Source: Stichopus chloronotus
Taxonomy: Eukaryota; Echinodermata; Holothuroidea; Aspidochirotida; Stichopodidae
Length of the DNA stretch: 64,000 nucleotides
NCBI GenBank assembly: GCA_021234535.1
Contig: CM037850.1
Location: forward strand, 17,221,990-17,285,989
Direction: 5' to 3'
This document shows positions 61,011-64,000 of the stretch, in pieces. The notes under the pieces are model-generated. The model saw only the letters and a list, made by a program, of their open reading frames with translations. It was not told the DNA's origin and did not search any database. A program made the position numbers and the translations under genes. Within the stretch, counting starts at the first letter, position 1; each line of letters opens with the position of its first letter.

Positions 61011-62402
61011 TCACCCATCCTCCCTTCATGACTCCCTCGTCAGTCAGTCAGTCAGTCACTAGTCATACTTATAACATATCGTAGCCCACTGACTGACTGA
61101 CTTACTTACTTAACTAGTTACTGAGTCAGGCCTAGAACTTTCATAGATCATCATAATTTCAAGGCTAGGCAGACAAGACAGACAGACAGACAGAATATTC
61201 GAGTGAGTGAGATTCTCTCTGCAGCCAGCCCCAAAGCATAGCCTAGTAGAACTTACCGTGGTGAGTTCGGGGCTTAATTGTTCTTGTCTGTGTATTCTTA
61301 GTTACGTAGACTTACCGACTACGTTTCCAGCACACGTTGTCAGTCTTCGTCGGTTCTTTGCGACTACTGCTGCCCATACTCCTCCCATGCATAAATGGAA
61401 CCGTCACGTCACGTCAGTTCACGGTGACTGCAAGCCGTGCACTGATATCATTTAGCGCGCCAGGCCAGGCCGGCTACATATACGCGCGCGCACGCGTACT
61501 TACCTGCATGTTGTATTGCACGCGCGCGCGCGCAAGTTCTACTCTTGTGTAATGTATAATAAGTAAGTGGATCGAAGGGACAAACAGGCCATACATGATA
61601 CGTCGATGACGACACATGACACTCCAATGAGGAGTCTGGGCCTGATTGACTCGCAGATCTGTCAGTTGCATTCTGAGGGACGGGGATGCAGGAAGACCCG
61701 ACGCAAACCATTTCGCGACACACTGAATCAGATAATGTCGAAAGGTCGCTACCATCTAAGAAAACACAAACACAGAAAGAAAATAATAGTAATAAAAACA
61801 GCAAACAGACTATGAATAATAAATTAAGTAATGACCGTACGTAAGTACTTAAGAAAAAAAAAAAAAAAAGTAGTAACCAAAGGGGGAAAAAAAAAAAAAA
61901 GGTCGACAGTATCCACAATGTAGAAAGTGTAAACAATAACTAAGAACTGGTATTGACGAAACGATAACTAAAACTAGTAATGAATTAGTGAATAACAGAA
62001 TTAGTACAAATCAATAACCCAATACATAAATAATTATTCGAGTGGATATGTAAATAATAAATACATATGAATGAATATAAATACATAAATAATAATAAAT
62101 ACATAAGAATAAATAATAAAAACGTAAGTAATAAATACATAATAATAACAAGTACATAATAATAATAATTAAAGGGGAAATCAGGGTTTGACAGAGAAAA
62201 TTATTCTCCTTTAGTTGATTTTCCTTTCTAAACTGATTGTTCACCGAAATATAGAGACGTTAGGGAGGTGTTTGAAGGTAGAAGAAACGGTAATTGTTGT
62301 GCTAATTACTTTTGGATGAGAACTCGTAATATTTGTCGGGTACAAAAAAAATAAACGTTATGTACAAGACAAAGCAACCTCCTGTATACGATTATTCCGA
62401 AT
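61009..62402 (+). repeat. Histone spacer, copy B
   Basis: 1394 bp matching copy A (55870-57242) with a few per cent difference, mostly repeat-length changes (extra GTCA units at about 61040, an extra ACGTC at 61405, CG-tract lengths, an extra ATCG at 61571). Starts inside H2A and stops inside the family II MITE (62169-62402), so both ends are broken relative to a functional unit. Confidence 0.9.
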
Positions 62403-64000
62403 AGGATTTCATGTTATGTGGTACGTCAAATCGGTTGGATGTGAAAATGAGGAAATACGTTATCAATGTCATCCATTTCACTATATAAGTTAACGTATGA
62501 TTTCTAAGGAATTCGAACACTTTCGGGTGTGAAAACGCCTCCTCAGAGCCCACAATAACAACAGCGAAAAAGATTATCCTTAATTTCAAATTGTCATAAT
62601 TTAGTCATTTCTCTATGACTTCTCTTAAAAATTTCAGACCTTGAGTGTTATGTAATAGTAAATCGATCCCTGCAAAGCGTCAGTACTTTTTGTGTATTTT
62701 TTTACCATATTTAAGTGAATTTATAAAAAAAATTCAACGGCGTAAAACTTAATAAAAATACAGGATAAACATGAAAAATATACACAAAATGACGGATAAA
62801 TGTTTCATCTACTTGTTCTGAAAATTTCAGCTCGATACGAAGTACTATCGATTAAAACGGACGTTTTCAATCTCGTGTTAAAAATGCACCATTTCTCAGA
62901 GGGCCAAAGGACCCTATGCAAACAGTCAAAATGTCAGGCCCCATTGGTCCTCTGGGTCATAAAATCGTCAATTCTGCACCAATTTTGCTCAAATTTTCAG
63001 GAGATAATCCTTTCATCATTCCACATCGAAGCATCGATAAGTCATGAGATTCTATCGCCATGAATTTTAAAAGCTCTTAACAACATGCCCGTGATATCGT
63101 GAAACGCACCCGATCTTAATTACGAGTGAGAGGCAAAAGTGCCATTATTTTGCGAAATTCACTGAATTTACATCGACTCGTTAAAGGAAATAAGAAAACA
63201 AGAGACCATGAAACTTAGCTGTGTTTTTAGATAAAAGTCTCATTCTGAGTCACCGGGAGTTTCGAAAAAAATCGTCCAAGAATTTACGAGAAAATTGAAA
63301 TTTCTGAATGGTTTTTTGAAGACAATTTTCAAGGGTCTTTTGGCCCTCAAATCAAAATTTGGGCCGTTTTAGGCAAAAAAGAATGTTTTAACTTATTTTG
63401 TAACAGGAAAAAAGGTATTCGGCAGATAGATTGTGTCAAAATCTTGCGATTGAGACCTTAACTGTCTAGTTTCCGTCGCTCTGGGCCTAGATATTGAGAA
63501 AAAACGTCATTTTTGGTCAATTTTGGTGTTTTCGTTTTTCCTAATAACTTTTGAAATATAAAACGGAGGACAACGAATTTGGTATGAATCGAAAGAGTTT
63601 TTAATTCTTACATCATATATGTCATTTTCACTTAATAGTATTTCCTGGTGGCCTAGTTATGAGCAAAATGATTTTTGGCCGAGCTAGAAACACCCTATAG
63701 GGTTTGGGGGCGGGCTATCCGTGATTTTAGGCCTGCTCCTCTTTCACGTCTTTTTCCAAGCACTTTTCCATCACGAATTATAAAGAACTGACAGCGACTT
63801 TGCACAAACAGAATCTATGGCATGGTGAACATTAATTTTGTGAAGCACTGGATTAAGCGAAACGTATTTTTTGAAGCCATGCTTTCGAATACAGAGATAA
63901 AGTAGAAAAAAATAACCCCCAATTGACCTAACACTAAAACAATTTGCCATTGAGAGAGAAGATTTCAGTAAGACTTTTTCCCGCTGACACTACACTTAAG
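62403..64000. other. AT-rich non-coding stretch
   Basis: Unrelated to copy A beyond the break. No exon, histone gene or bounded repeat recognised to the end of the window. Confidence 0.45.

Overview
The window is eukaryotic, intron- and repeat-rich DNA, most likely from an echinoderm. The best evidence is a replication-dependent histone cluster (H2B, H4, H3, H2A remnant) whose H4 has Cys at residue 73, the variant known from sea urchins. Histone mRNA stem-loops, CR1/L2-like LINEs and many short TTAA-flanked and hAT-like inverted-repeat elements fit the same group. I cannot fix class or species. Apart from the histones almost no long ORF is a gene; the real coding signal lies in short spliced exons.

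Left part (about 1-35.4 kb). The main gene is on the minus strand: a PAT1 homologue (PATL1-like, mRNA decapping/P-body factor). Coding exon 1 is at 35356-35321, with further exons at 30234-30132, 28521-28383, 15850-15705 (GC-AG intron) and 12858-12695. Splice phases agree except across one gap, where at least one exon is unplaced. Its introns carry an L2/CR1-like LINE (16.8-18.8 kb), a LINE ORF1 (19.15-19.59 kb) and a LINE (23.2-28.1 kb) broken up by a 145-bp satellite and two other insertions. The satellite is built from TGACCT nuclear-receptor half-sites. A decayed, intron-containing DDE transposase-like gene lies at 11.07-8.23 kb, minus strand. Two damaged copies of a GR(V/I)SP exon lie at 6.1-6.3 and 0.77-0.88 kb and may be later PAT1 exons or relics.

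Middle part (about 35.4-54.9 kb). No confident gene. It holds short inverted-repeat elements, including a hAT-type element with a perfect 8-bp target duplication (47571-48021), a broken CR1 reverse transcriptase (48.2-49.6 kb), minisatellites, homopolymer C runs and a solo satellite monomer (51.86 kb).

Right part (54.9-62.4 kb). Order: a 10-bp GAGCGACCGG array; H2B(+) lacking its start; spacer copy A; H4(-) and H3(+) divergently transcribed; the last codons of H2A(-); spacer copy B. The layout suggests a tandem unit H2A(-)/H2B(+)/spacer/H4(-)/H3(+) that has lost the H2A-H2B promoter core at both ends of this window. All four 3' flanks share the stem-loop, a purine-rich U7-type element and a second conserved block at fixed distance. 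From 62.4 kb to the end I see only AT-rich non-coding DNA.
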